DNA from: Sclerotinia nivalis
Taxonomy: Eukaryota; Ascomycota; Leotiomycetes; Helotiales; Sclerotiniaceae
Length of the DNA stretch: 64,000 nt
Reading direction: 5' to 3'
Assembly (NCBI GenBank): GCA_029531795.1
Contig: JAPEIS010000014.1
Coordinates: 1,178,001-1,242,000, forward strand
The position numbers were made by a program, and so were the translations under genes. A model generated the notes under the pieces. It had not been told where the DNA came from and searched no databases. It saw only the letters and a list, made by a program, of their open reading frames with translations. This document shows, one piece after another, positions 35,099 to 47,324 of this stretch. Within the stretch, counting starts at the first letter, position 1; every line of letters begins with the position of its first letter.

Positions 35099-36952
35099 TC
35101 ACATCTCATTCAACCTCTGCCTCTTCGCATCGCCACCAGCATGCGCATCTCCAGCCAAGCCATTACCATTCGTCTGCAAATCCGTCAGCGGAGCTCTATT
35201 CGCCTCGCCCATCGGCCTCTTCATCATCGTGGGCGGTTTATAACTATTCCTATTTCCCATATTCATCGGGCTTGGACTACTTGGCGCCCCGATTCTTCGC
35301 GTGGCATCTAGTTGCGGATTTCCTAGGTTTATGTTTCGATTGCTGGCGATGACGGGACGAGAGGCTGGTTGAGCTTGAGGTGGGATACCAGTGGTAGTAG
35401 CTGGAGCTTGAGAGGCAGGAATGGGTTTCAGGTCGCGAGAGAGGGGTTTGGAGGATTTTTGATCGACGCCTGGGGTACGACGGATGGAGGGAGATTCGAG
35501 GTTGGGGTTGAATGCGGGGAGATTGAGGTTTACGGGAGGTATTTCGGAGGGGGGATGGTCTTGAGCAAGGAGAGTTGCGGCGCGGGCAGAGAAGAAGCCG
35601 GCACCAGGTGGAGGCATTTCATCGGTTATATCATTATTTCGAGGTGGGGAGGGAGGACCCGAAGCTGGCTCGGGCTGAGGTCTGTTGGGTTGATTTAAGA
35701 CGCGGCCTGGAACAGTGGTGACGAGATTAACAGGGCGATTGGGTTGTACTAGATTTTGGGGTGCGCGGGCATTAAGTCCTGCTGCACTAATTGATATTGA
35801 TAGACCTGCATTAGGCGTTCTTGGTGCCGCTGGAGGATGATTGTTGCGGATGACGTTCTGATTACCAGCTTCCGGTGGTCGGTTTGGCTGAACTAATGGC
35901 CCACGAATGACTGGCGGAACTGGAGGTCCTGAAGCACGGCTCTGATTTGGAGCAGCTGCATTTGTTAATGGTGCACTGGTACTATTTCTGACATTGTTGA
36001 AATGGTGCAAAGCAGTCCGTGGTGGAGGAAGAGCAACTTCATCCGGATGAGCATTCGGATCATCAACATTGAAATCGGCATCGTCAAAATCTGTCAACTG
36101 TCAGCAAGATATCTTCTTATGAATTTCTTAAATTCGTACCTCCGAACTCGTCATCCCCAGTTAACGTATCGTCCCCTACTGCAATGTCAGTTATGTTTTT
36201 GCCACCACACCGTTAGAACATACCCGATGGACTTGTACTCGCCGGTCCAGAACCCTGAGCTTGAGTCTTCTCCGCCATCTTCGATGTCTCAATTTCCTTC
36301 TTCGCAACCACCTGCGGAGTAAATGTGGAATGTCTATGCAAGTTCTCGACATCCCACTTGACAGGCTGCACCTTAATCTTCGTAACCTTACTGAGATAAT
36401 CCTTATCATAGATGCAATTTCCCAAAACATTTCCAAAATTCCTCAACGCCCTCTTCAATCCATCCGTCGTTCCCTCTTTCTTGGCCTTCTCAAATGCCGC
36501 CGCCTTGCCCTTACAGTTCTCGATATGTCCATACCCCACATCTTCATGGAAAGTACCATCCTTCAGCGTAACCCTCACAATGACCGAGAGTCCCAAACTA
36601 ACTTTGAATGTCGTAGCATTCTCATCCACAAAATCCACTTGTGTCTCGATGATTTGACTCGACCAACCATTGAATCCGAATACCTCGTTGGCAAGTTGAA
36701 TGCATTTCTCCGCCGTAATGTAGTGAACCTTTTGACCCGATGGTCCTGATCGCGATGAAATATATTCGGGCCCTAGTTGTTTTTCTAGTCTACTTTGTAA
36801 TGTGGCAATTTCTTGTGCTGTATATTCTGATATGCGCGGTTTAACTTCTTCAAATGGGTTCGCGATTGCTCGTCCATTGTGCTGATCGCCTGGACTGAGG
36901 ATTGTTAGTTGCTGCCCTTCAGACACTCATTCCAAAATACATACGCAGGCAT
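35099..36952 (-). CDS. RAD52: DNA repair and recombination protein Rad52
   Basis: The exons are 36952-36945, 36894-36224, 36178-36140 and 36090-35099, giving 569 residues. Rad52 anneals single strands and loads Rad51 in homologous recombination. The conserved N-terminal ring domain is clear: QSRLEKQLGPEYISSR, HYITAEKCIQLANEVFGFNG, DVGYGHIENCKGKAAAFEKA and DGLKRALRNFGNVLGNC. The C-terminal half is Pro/Asn/Ala-rich and disordered, as in fungal Rad52, where RPA and Rad51 contacts lie. The first exon is eight bases (Met-Pro and part of Ala). It is supported by the in-frame GTATGT donor and the conserved spacing to the ring domain, but other starts are possible. The short acidic exon 3 (DDTLTGDDEFG) leads into the disordered half. 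Confidence 0.95.
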
Positions 36953-37553
36953 TTTGATAAATAAAGCCCAGCAATTGTTCACTTATCGAACTTCATAGGG
37001 GTTGAAAAGTGAATTAATGATTACAGTGTATAATGTTGATGCTGGGGATTGTGTTCAAAGGTCGCGTCATAATCTTAACACGCGCTAATCCACGATGTCA
37101 CGTGTAGATAAATGTACTGGTTATCATTTGTGTTTCACGGTCACATCAGATAATAGCATTTCAGAAATTCAGATTCTTTATTGTATGGTCTCAAAATACT
37201 GACCATTCTCCCTATGTTACTGAAGTGAAATTGACAAATGAAGTACGCCAGTTGAATTATTACCACCTCCAAAGTATCCTCCGAATGTACAAATGAAAGA
37301 CATCCTTCAAATACCCTAACTCCTCGACCATGCATGCTTCCAGATTGAGATTAAAAGGAAATGGGGAATCTTCGTAATGTTCGTGCCTGTTGCCGTCTGT
37401 CGAGTACCATGATTAACACAGGACGCCTATGCGGTGAAATGCCCTCTAATGCCTCCCTAAGACTCATCGATCATCTTCATGACCTCCTCTACCCCCCGTA
37501 TGTACGAACGCTCCTAGTATGAAATGATCCGGACCAAAGAATGTGCCTTGAAT
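36953..37553. other. Intergenic, upstream of RAD52
   Basis: About 600 bases between the RAD52 start and the STS1 stop; no gene was recognised. Confidence 0.5.
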
Positions 37554-38532
37554 TTACCAGGGAGCACCTACTGGTACACTTTGGTTAGTACCATAGCGAC
37601 CCGAGAGCAATTGGTTGCGGATAGAATCTGGATCTCCGGAGCCCACACCAGAATTACCTCCCATCCAACCAAGATTTGATCCCAGTGCGTTAACTGCCAT
37701 TTGCATCTTTCCTCCACTCTGTTCATTATGCCTAGCAAGCGTTTGGTCCCATCCACCAGAATGAAGCTGGAATCCTCCTCCACGTTTGGAAGCTTCGCTG
37801 ATCACCAAAGCCCAGGCCCTTGAAATCTCGTCATATGCATTGTCCTTATGATGTCTATGAGACTGGCTATCCCAGTTCGGAAGATCGTGAACAATTTTGG
37901 TTGCACTATCTAGGAAGCTAAGCGATGTAGCGGTTTGTTGTTCGTTCGGTGGGAGGTAATGCGGTGTGAAATCGACTAAAGCATCAATAAGGTTCGTGAG
38001 CTGTTGCTTGACTCGATCGTAGGCATAATCTGATCCGGGACTTCCTCCGTAAGGGAAAGCTTCTTGTAGTTCGTTTTGGTATTTGGAAAGGACGCCAAGA
38101 GTGGATGCCACAGATGGTCTTGGTGCTGAGGTGACAATTTCCGAACCGATCTCCGGGTGTCTTTCGCATATAGTTTGGAGAACCGATCTCAATGACTGAG
38201 CATCAAGGGTTTCGAGGAGACGAGGGAGGCTAAGAGGACGACTGCTAATTTCGTTTGCTTTAACTTTCTTGGAGGGTCGGTATATTTGTCGTGTGGCTAG
38301 GGAGGGGCTATTTGTAGGAGAAATAGACATATTCTCATCGAGTCCATCATCATCGGCTTTTCGTTTTCGACTGGCCATTCTGTGATTTGTGTGCGGAGAG
38401 ACTGTAATTAGTTGTCAGTATATTGACAGTGGGAAGGACATAAAGGGGTAGAGCTTCCTTACTTGGAGTATGAATGGGGTTACGGTGAGGTGATGGAAAG
38501 AACGACGCTTGAGTTGGAAGCAAAACGTTCAT
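37554..38532 (-). CDS. STS1: Tethering factor for nuclear proteasome Sts1/Cut8
   Basis: The exons are 38532-38463 and 38401-37554, giving 305 residues. Sts1 (yeast) and Cut8 (fission yeast) bring the 26S proteasome to the nucleus or nuclear envelope. The N-terminal MNVLLPTQASFFPSPHRNP resembles fungal Sts1 starts, followed by a bipartite basic stretch (SRKRKADD, then RPSKKVKANE) suited to nuclear import. The helical core carries LLETLDAQSLRSVLQTICERHPEIG, matching the dimerisation and proteasome-binding helices, and HYLPPNEQQ. The second exon alone could begin at Met 38378. I prefer the two-exon model because the GTAAGG donor and TTACAG acceptor rejoin the frame with the expected N-terminus. 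The C-terminus is Gly/Ser/Asn-rich and probably flexible. Confidence 0.88.
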
Positions 38533-40667
38533 CTTCGCCGCAGAAAGATGCTAGTATGATTTTCCTTCCAGCTGAGTAGTAGAGTACTCTGGTTGCTGGT
38601 TGCTTTGGGAAAGATATTTGTCTAATGAGAGGCAAAAATTGCTTTCTTTAAAATGCAAGAAAGTAGTCGGAAGTTCGTTGTTGATGATTCGGGTAACCAA
38701 GACTACTAAAAGAGGCGCTATAATAGCTCCGACGCTAGTACAATTCACGGCAGCAATGAAGTGTCAGCACAACATAAAAAAAATATGAGATATATATTTA
38801 TAACTTTTTGTGTATATTTATGAACTTTTATATGATTTTATATCACATTTTTATACTGCAGTAAAAACCGCCCGTACTCCGTACTACCTAAATAGTTATG
38901 AGTTCTTCTTCATCCATCTATTCCATTCCAATTTGGATCTCCAAGAAAACCTTCATAAAGAAGATAACTCGAGTAGGTATTTAAGCCGTCATTCACACAT
39001 GCTGTGCAACCAACCATTTGATTGATCCCCACAAAATCAGCTGGAAAAAACTGCAAGCAAGCTTTTTTTCCATATTATACATCCGAGAAATTACAAAGGT
39101 ACTGCAGTATACACAGATTCATATCATCGATCTGGGTATTCTAGAGCTATCGAATTCCTTACGAGTCCTAGGTACTAATGGATCGTTATCAATGTAAGAT
39201 TTCATTACTGTGGACGGATGACCACTTCTCCTGAATCAATCTTATTCTATACATCTCAAATTCTTACTCACCATCACCACCACCAAGATTAACATGGGGC
39301 CAACCATACCTCACGACGGGAAGTTTTCCGCTTTGGGAAAAAGCATAAACTATGAGATGTTCAAATTGTATTTTCGCAATCGTTGATATCACTTTGTGAT
39401 TCTTAACTGGCCACAGTTTTGCTTGCTAGCAATGATTCTTGACATCATTTGTTATTCCGGCCTACGGCTGTGAGAAGTATCCAACAGTCGCACTGTATCT
39501 ACCTATGAGGGTCTGTCTAAAGAAACAGATTTCGTTGATATTATCTTAATCAGTTATTTGCACTCAAGCGGAATTACGAAGAATCAACCGAGCTTTGTTG
39601 TTATGTATCCCATAGTTCACCTATATACCACCATGAAATACGAGTCTCATTGGCCCAAGATCGTAATAGGCATCTAGCCAACTATGCGATTCCACCAGCC
39701 TAGATAAAATCGATAGCCTCTCGCACTAGTTGCTTTCATCTACAAATCACTTCCTTATTCCAGCACACGCTTATTCGCTTATTTTCGTTCTTACTCCTAT
39801 GCGGGAAAAGAGAGATTGGTTTGGATCAACCCCTGATGATCACTTTCAAAATTTGACGGCTATCTCCCTTTACTTGCTCCTCTACACCAGTTTACATAGT
39901 GGAAGGAATGTGGAAAGCCCCCAAAAAATTTCATAGGAAAATGAGACTGAAATATTAAAAGGTGATTAAAAGGTGCGATGATCGACGCTTCAAGTAGTTA
40001 TGGCGATCGTCCACAGTTGATACCATATTTAGAAACAGAGATAGTTAGAATTTAGGAGACGATCATTGGCATATCACTTTTCGAACCAGTAGAGCAAAAA
40101 TCTGGTATGTTATATACAGTTAACCTATGGTTAGTTCATAACTTATTACACTCCTTGCTCCATCTTTGTCATTCCGTGTATCAAACTCGAAATTTGGGTG
40201 TAATATTAAATAAATCCCATCGAAAATATGATATTTGAGCGTGGGAGACGGAAGAGATCATATTCATGTATGATCAGCATCGGACATACAGCGGCTACAG
40301 TTAATCAATTCACTCTACTGTAACACGAGAGGGTTTTGTTTGAAAGTATATATGTCACTTTTGAAAATCAGTTCACAATAAAGTTAGAACATGAACCTGG
40401 TTGATATATCTGGCCATTCTATATATCTTGAAAAGGCTATTGAATGACCGATAGCAACTCTAGACTAGGCATTAGTGCACCCAGCACTTTATGGAAAAAT
40501 TTACAAGTTGATGATCATGGATATCTGCTTCACCGCCCAATATCTGATCAAAATTGCAACCTCTTCAATTCGAGAGCCTTAGCCGTCTCAGATAAACTCC
40601 TTCATTCTCTGAACTCTTCATCGAAATTCTTCCACAACTACCATGCCGTCACGTCCTTATCCCTAGC
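38533..40667. other. Gene-poor stretch of about 2.1 kb
   Basis: AT-rich. The longest frames (about 60-90 codons) lack protein-like composition or known motifs. No RNA gene or mobile element was recognised. Confidence 0.45.
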
Positions 40668-43600
40668 CTACATCCTTTTTTCCGTCGAGCTTTTATTGAG
40701 TCTCGCTTGAACAGGTTCCTGATGCGAATTCTGGCGATTGCGAACAGGAGACAATGCTGGTCGACTCATGGTACTGCCGTCTCTTTGATGGGATGGGATA
40801 AAAACGGGCGCATTTGCCTTCAATACATCTTCGCTGTCGGTGTCGGAAAAACTCTTATCGAACATTCCAGGTCTGGGAGGAAACGAAAATGAACCAGACG
40901 GCGTGAAGCCTATTGCGCTTGATGGAGAATGCCCTGCATCAACAGGCGGCATATGCGCAGTGACTGGAACAGGAACGTGTGTTCGAAGAGTGTATCCAGT
41001 TACCTCCGTGACTTTACCTGTGTTTGGATCTTCAACTAGAATAGTTGACAAGAGAGCAGGAGGTTGGCTGCCTTCTGGAGAAAAGAGTTCATGTGAAGTT
41101 TGTCCTTGATGAGTAGGATACTGGTTTCCATACTGTGAGAAGTTTTCATCCGGCGACTGTGGTTGTATGAACGGATTATGATTAGCATATTGAGGAGAGT
41201 ACAGTCCATTGTATTGCGGCATGTTTGAATTAAGCTGGCTGTAGTCCGCCGGAGTTGATTGTGGAGTACGAGGCAAGGGTTTGAAAACGGGTGCTTGAGC
41301 GCTCGCCCATCTCGATGTCGCCAGTCCACTCGAGCGCTTCTTTTGGAGAAGTTCTTCAACAGTGGGGCTTCTACTGCGCTCTGGAACCTGCAAAACCTTA
41401 CTTACTATACCATTATCCTTCTCGGTCTTAACGTCCAGAACACTCAGAACTTGAGCCAGTCTATCAACGTCCGAGTCTGTAGCAGTATGCTTACTTCTGG
41501 GCAGATCCTGGTATTTGACCTTGGGTACGGTCATCTCATTTCCCGTGACCTCGAGGGCAATTGGACGAATTTCACAAGATTTAACAGTCTTGGTGATTTG
41601 GCCCCCCGATCTGTCAAAAGTAGCCCAAGCTGCAGTTGCCACAACGGCATGGTGAGCCTCTGTCTTCTCCACAGCCTCAGATTCAACAACCGCTTTAGCG
41701 CTGAAAGTAGGGTCGGTTTCAAATACTGCTTGAGTCGGTGGAACTATAGGGTTTGAATCTAAAACAGACTTGTGGCAAAATGTCACAGGCATGGACTTTT
41801 CGGGCCCGGGAGTGAAAGTACCATATTTAGTTTCGTTCTTAAAAGCTTCAGGGCTTTCAACTTTGATTGAAGTTTGTCTTTGCTTGGATGACAGAAGTGA
41901 TTCCCACAAGAGAGAATCATGGACTTGTGTTGATCTCAAAGGCGTTGAAGAGTCGCTTGATCCCTGGGAGGAGTCTTGTCCCTTACCAACCCGGCGTGGA
42001 GGAGGTTTATAACCAGATGAAGCGCGGAGAACTGCTGCTTGACTAAAGACCTCTGGCGTGGCGTACCTGGAAGTGCTCAGACCTCTATTTGATGGAAGTA
42101 CAAGAGGACTAGTATCGTCTTCAGACTCCGCCTTGACTTCTACCTTGCTCTCTTCAGCCGTGGTCGAACATTTGGGAACATTGTGGCTTGCAGCTTGGGA
42201 AGTAACGGAGGTCGTTTCGCTAGACTTATCAGACATACTCTGATGATAAGTATTACCTGATGGTTTTTTAACATTACTTTCAGCAGGAATAGACTCATGT
42301 ACACCGTTCTCAATGCTTTCGCTGTTGATGCCTGTGGCCGAGGGACTCTTCTTGACTTTGTTGACTTCTGAAGACGTATCCTTACTGGAAGTAACATTGA
42401 AACTGGCTGTCCATTCTGCAGGGGACAGCTTATAGAATGATGTGCCATGCCCTGTATCAGAATGATCCTGAATACCGGTATCCCCCGATGCTGGTGCGAA
42501 ACTGGTCTGTTTTGATGTCTGTTCTTCTCCAAAAGTCTTATCTTGTTGGATGACCTGTGGAACTTCTTTATTGCTAGGTATGCTGGCGTATTGAGTCTTC
42601 CATTCAGAGGGTTGAAGTTTTGTCGCAGTTGCTCTGTGTGAGTCCTTATATTGTGGCCCTTGAGTCCTACCAGCAACAATTCTTACACCCGACTCAGTAG
42701 TCTGAATGATGTCGGTTGGTGCTATCTGTCTCTTGTAACCAGGAAGGTATCTTTCGAGAGAATCTCTTGCAGCAATTACTTGTCTGGTGAATGTGGCATT
42801 TGGCCGCATCTTCATCATTTGCTCTATTGAGTAGGTTATTCGCCTGGGTTTAGGAATAATATGAAAAGGCTCATTTGATTTGATGGCTGTGGTAGGCTGA
42901 GCTTCGACCGGTTTAATAGCCTCGGTAGACCTGCCAGCCTCAACAGCCTGGACAGATAGCACAGGCTTGACAGCGCCTTCAGGTCTGGCAACTTCACACA
43001 CTTCAACCAATCCGACAGCCTCTGTAGGACTGGAGCTCTCAGTAGAGTCGACAGCTGCTGATCGGGTACCGTTCTGAGGATTTTGTGCCTTGTCGAGGAT
43101 TTTCTTGGAGATTTCTTTGATGTAAGTTTCAATAAACTCCTGAGGAAATCGCAACAACGTTTCAGACTTTTTGAGAAAGTCAGCAACAAGTCCTTCGGTG
43201 ACTGATAATATAGGTTTCGAATTCGAATAACGAGAGGATGATAATCCACCAATGAAAACATTCTTGGCATGCTTCATGAAGTCAGCATCGTTCTCAAGTC
43301 CTGTGCCTTTAGCCAGCTGAGAAACGTGATCAATAAATGAACCGCCGTGATTTGCATTCAGAACCTGGAGTGTACCCTCGACAATATCCCCTTCCATCAA
43401 GCTCAAAAGGTCTTGGAAATTTGAATACTCTCCGGCTTGATTATCCTCAGGTTTAACGTCCTCTTCATGGAGTGAGAAAAGTGTCTCCTGGCCGTTGAGT
43501 TCAGTGAGTTCAGCAAATGTAGAACTGCTGATTCTGTTCGTATAATATGTTACATCGTTATGTGATGTAGTATTTGATGAACCGGATACTGCGGAAGATA

Positions 43601-45289
43601 GAACGGGAGATAAAGGCACGAGCGGACTCTGCTTTCCCTTTTCTGAGGATTGAGATGAGCAGCCACTACGCCTAAGCTCAGCAAGTTTGAAAATATGGTA
43701 ATTGACGAAACCCTTAGCTGGACCTGGTAGCTGAAAGTGGAATTTCCACGTGGGGGCCTTTTCTGTCGTAGAATTGGCCCGGTATGTGACAACATTTGCA
43801 TCGGCCTTAAGTATCGTGGTTTCTGTCAATAACTCGCTGAGAATAACTTCGCCACCAATTTGAAGTTCGAGGGTCAAAGGAGATCTTTCATGGGACTTGA
43901 CGAGTCTCGCGGTTCCGAGCTTGGCTACACCGTTGTTCTTGCAGATCTTGACATTTCTCTCATCCACTATAGTACGAATGACGACTGGTGTGGTGTGGTT
44001 TATTTCTAGACCATTCGTTACTAAAGTCAAAGGGGCGGTATTGGTAGCAGTTTGAACAGAATGATTTGACTCGGAAACATTTGTAGGAACAGATGATGTT
44101 GCTGATCGGCCAGAACGATTCGAGCCCGAAGTTTTCATACCATTGATAGCTGTGACGAGTTGAGTAGAATGAACAGACACGGACGTGCTCGTAGGAATGA
44201 CGGGTGTAGCAGGTTGATCGGCGTGTTTTGGCTCGGACGTGTCGACTACTGTAACTGGAGTTGATGCCCATCTTGAAGCACCAAGGCCACCTTGTGGTGC
44301 CAGATTGGATGTTGGCGATGGTACCAAAGCCTCAATGTTGTTTTGGGGTGCTGTAACAACAGGGTTCACAACTCTTGTAGTTGGGCTAGAGCCAATTTTA
44401 TTGTGTGAAAGAAAGGTTGCAGGGCTCGTAAGCTTGAACTTTGAAGCTGTAAGTCGATTTGCTGCCGGAGCAGCAGCTCGAAGGACAGGCATGGTAGGCT
44501 TGGGTGTCGATGGAGGAATCTTAACAGAACGACCTTCAGTTCGATTCATTCTGCTAAAATCGGCCTCACGTTGTAAACGAGCAATGCCAGCATCAATTGT
44601 AGCATGAGATTTGCCACCACGTCTAGCATCATTGTAATAAGTTTGACTGGTAATTTGTTAGTTTTAAACCGACAACTTATGCTGAAGGTAACATTTGGAG
44701 GAAAGAAATACCCAGATCTAGAGTGGTCGGCATCTCTGCCTCTTCCAGCAAAGTTTCCGCGACCACCCACGGATGCATGACCACCTCTGTTCGAACCACC
44801 ACCTCGACCGCGACCCGCTAAGTGACCACCTCTTCCACCACTGCTTAGTCCAGTACCACCTCTGCGAAGTCGATACAGTTGTCCTCCGGCAATATCATCA
44901 AGATCTTCAAGACCAGGCTCAACATCATCGGGATGAAAGTCTAAACAAGACAAGTTAGCACGTAGCCCAACACCAAGCTTCATAGCAGTTGAACTTACTA
45001 TGCCACATCGATGCAGGGTTTTCTGGTCTAACACGTTTGCTGGTTAATGCCAATGGTACCACTGAAACATTTGCAGCTCTATCTTCGAGTGGCAAGGCAT
45101 CTCTGCGACCAATACCAAGCTCTTCCTATATAATGATTAGAGTTTTAGAAGTCCCAAGAACGATGCGTGGGAAAGTAAGATGGGCTGATGTGTGGGACTT
45201 ACCATCATAGCTTGATGCAGAGCCTCCATTTCGGCCGCTGATCTTTCTCTTTCCGTCGGCTCTTGGCCATGTTCACCATTTTCGTCCAT
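40668..45289 (-). CDS. Large disordered protein with RGG repeats and SRWA-type motifs
   Basis: The exons are 45289-45203, 45125-44999, 44940-44712 and 44646-40668, giving 1473 residues. I do not recognise a named family. An acidic start with MEALHQAMMEELG is followed by an RGG/RG-rich block (GRGGHLAGRGRGGGSNRGG, GRGNFAGRGRDAD), typical of RNA-binding or condensate-forming proteins. The remaining 1300 residues are Ser/Thr/Pro/Glu-rich and mostly disordered. A motif of the form L-x-x-S-R-[WY]-[AS] occurs four times: GASRWAST near 44270, SSSRYSNS near 43225, STSRYATP near 42065 and ATSRWASA near 41310. One possibly folded segment precedes the middle (VTYRANSTTEKAPTWKFHFQ). A role in mRNA metabolism is inference from RGG and motif content. 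The splice joints HNFHPDD and SGQTYYNDA are in frame. Confidence 0.82.
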
Positions 45290-47324
45290 GTTGATGTTGA
45301 GATGATTCTTTTTCAACTTGACCAGTGACTAGAATTAATGGAATGAAAATATCGACTAGTCAAGGACTAATGGCTGTCATGTTAGCGACGTGCTTTGCAG
45401 AACGTAGAGGAGAAAGAATTTATGCACATGGAAGATATGAAAGTTTTATCAAAGTGAATTTCAAGTGGGAGGGGTAGGTAAGATAAGAGAAGATAATGAT
45501 ATGCTGCAGCCCAGCCTCGATCTGAAGAATGAAAAAGTACAACAGCGCAAGCGCGACAATGTGACAGTGAGGAGATTCAAGGCCAGATACGGTCCGTAAA
45601 TCTGATGGTAACAAGAGGGGATCCAGTGAAAATAGATTGAGGATGAACCTAATAATCACACACAAAGGCTGAGGATTTTGATATATGAATAATTAGAAGA
45701 AAGTGAGAGCGTACCTTAACAATGAGCGTAGCGTCCGACGTCTGCTCTTTTGGCAAGCCTCAAATGCAAAAACAAAAACAAAACAACAAACGCAACGCTG
45801 ATCTGATCTGATCTGATCACGAAAATCAAGATTATGAGTTAAAAAAAAAGGTATATTCGTAAGAGTATGAAGATGTTATTGGATGGGAAGAAACTGAGAG
45901 AAGTTGTTTTGTTTGTGTTGGGATGTGATATTTTGAATTCTCTCTCAGTTGAGTTGCTAGAAAATCAAACTCGGTACCTAAGTAAGCTAAGACAGATGGA
46001 GAGAAATGATTCGTCCGGATAACTCAATGAGGAAGTGAAGTTGAGACGAGAAGGGAAGAGCGAAGGAAAGGGTAGGTGATGAATTTACGCGGGGTATGAG
46101 AAGATTCTATAATTCGCAATTTCATTCTCCTATGACTTTATTCAATCTTCTTGTGCCACTTATAGAGAAAAGGAGAAGAATACTTTATGTCTATTATTCT
46201 TCTATTAATGTATTTTTGAGCAAGTTACTACTCCATCTCTGAGAATGTCAAAGATAACTTCTTTTGTTATTTCTGAAGCTTTTGTTAACCTTTCCATACA
46301 TAAGATTGTCAAATTTGTGGTGATATGACTACCATTCCAATGGAGGTAAGAACATATGCTCATTTGTGATACTTATCTTCTTCTATGGTTGCATATCCCA
46401 AAGAGAAATTGATATGAGCCCCCTAACTTTGGTGGGTGAAGGTGGAAAAGTCAAGTCTATGATTGATTTGTAATAGTGAAATTTCATCTGGGCTTACTAT
46501 CATCTCCAATTCACTACATTGAAGGCTTTGATAAACATCCAAGGTTGGGACGTATGGATGGAATTTGAGGAAAGAGCTCATGCTTGGTGGCTTTTGTTCT
46601 CCCATTTGAATCTCTGTTTTCTCCATACTCCTTGTCCATGCTTATATTTGCATTACATTATCATCCTAAAACTCATTTATATGATATTCCGAGAAATGGT
46701 TCATGGTTGATGGCTTTTGCTTTCTTCTCCTGGTTGACTTTGTCCAACATACACTTTCAGTTTCTTCAGTACTTGAAAGGTTATCATAAGCCAAAAATAT
46801 TTCGAACATGCTGTACATATATCACCAGATCTCCAATATGGCTGTCATGCTCCTCGCTGTCAAAGGTATATAATATGAGATCATGGAAGATAACCACATG
46901 GTTTTGGACTTATGACAGCACTTCTTCCATAGAGAACATAATGATCATAAAGAACTCTACTTTCAAGAGAATAGGAACATCCTGAGTCTTCAAAATCTTG
47001 GATCACGAGTTATGGTGTTGTTGTGTGGTTTTACAGAACAGCAGAGATCAGGAGGAAATTTTTTCGATTTGGGCGAGGTCCAAAAAGGAGAACATGCGGG
47101 GGTCATCTCGAGTGTGGAGCTGCTTTAGTTCAAGAATATTATGAGTGGTTCGTAAAACAGGTAGAATAAAAGCAGCATCCCGATTCTGTTCCCACGAATC
47201 GGTTACCTTCCGAATGTCAGGAAGAATTTCTTAGCGATATCGCAATTGTAGATGGAAGAATTTATGTTCTGTCTTTGTGTGAATAGTTTCAATTTGTATT
47301 TCAAACCCGGTGAAAGTCGCAAAT
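45290..47324. other. Intergenic of about 2 kb between divergent genes
   Basis: This lies between the starts of the large disordered protein and the aconitase. It holds a CTGAT repeat. Frames near 46.4-47.0 kb are short and not protein-like. The long leader of the large gene may contain further non-coding exons. Confidence 0.45.
45798..45818. repeat. CTGAT pentanucleotide repeat
   Basis: Four tandem copies, read directly. It lies in the upstream region of the large disordered protein. Confidence 0.85.

Noticed and set aside
40444..40710. Plus-strand frame of 88 codons
   Set aside because: It overlaps the 3' end of the large disordered gene on the other strand and has no recognisable motif.
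46423..46985. Frames on both strands in the aconitase upstream region
   Set aside because: They are AT-driven, hydrophobic by chance and lack motifs or conserved exon structure.
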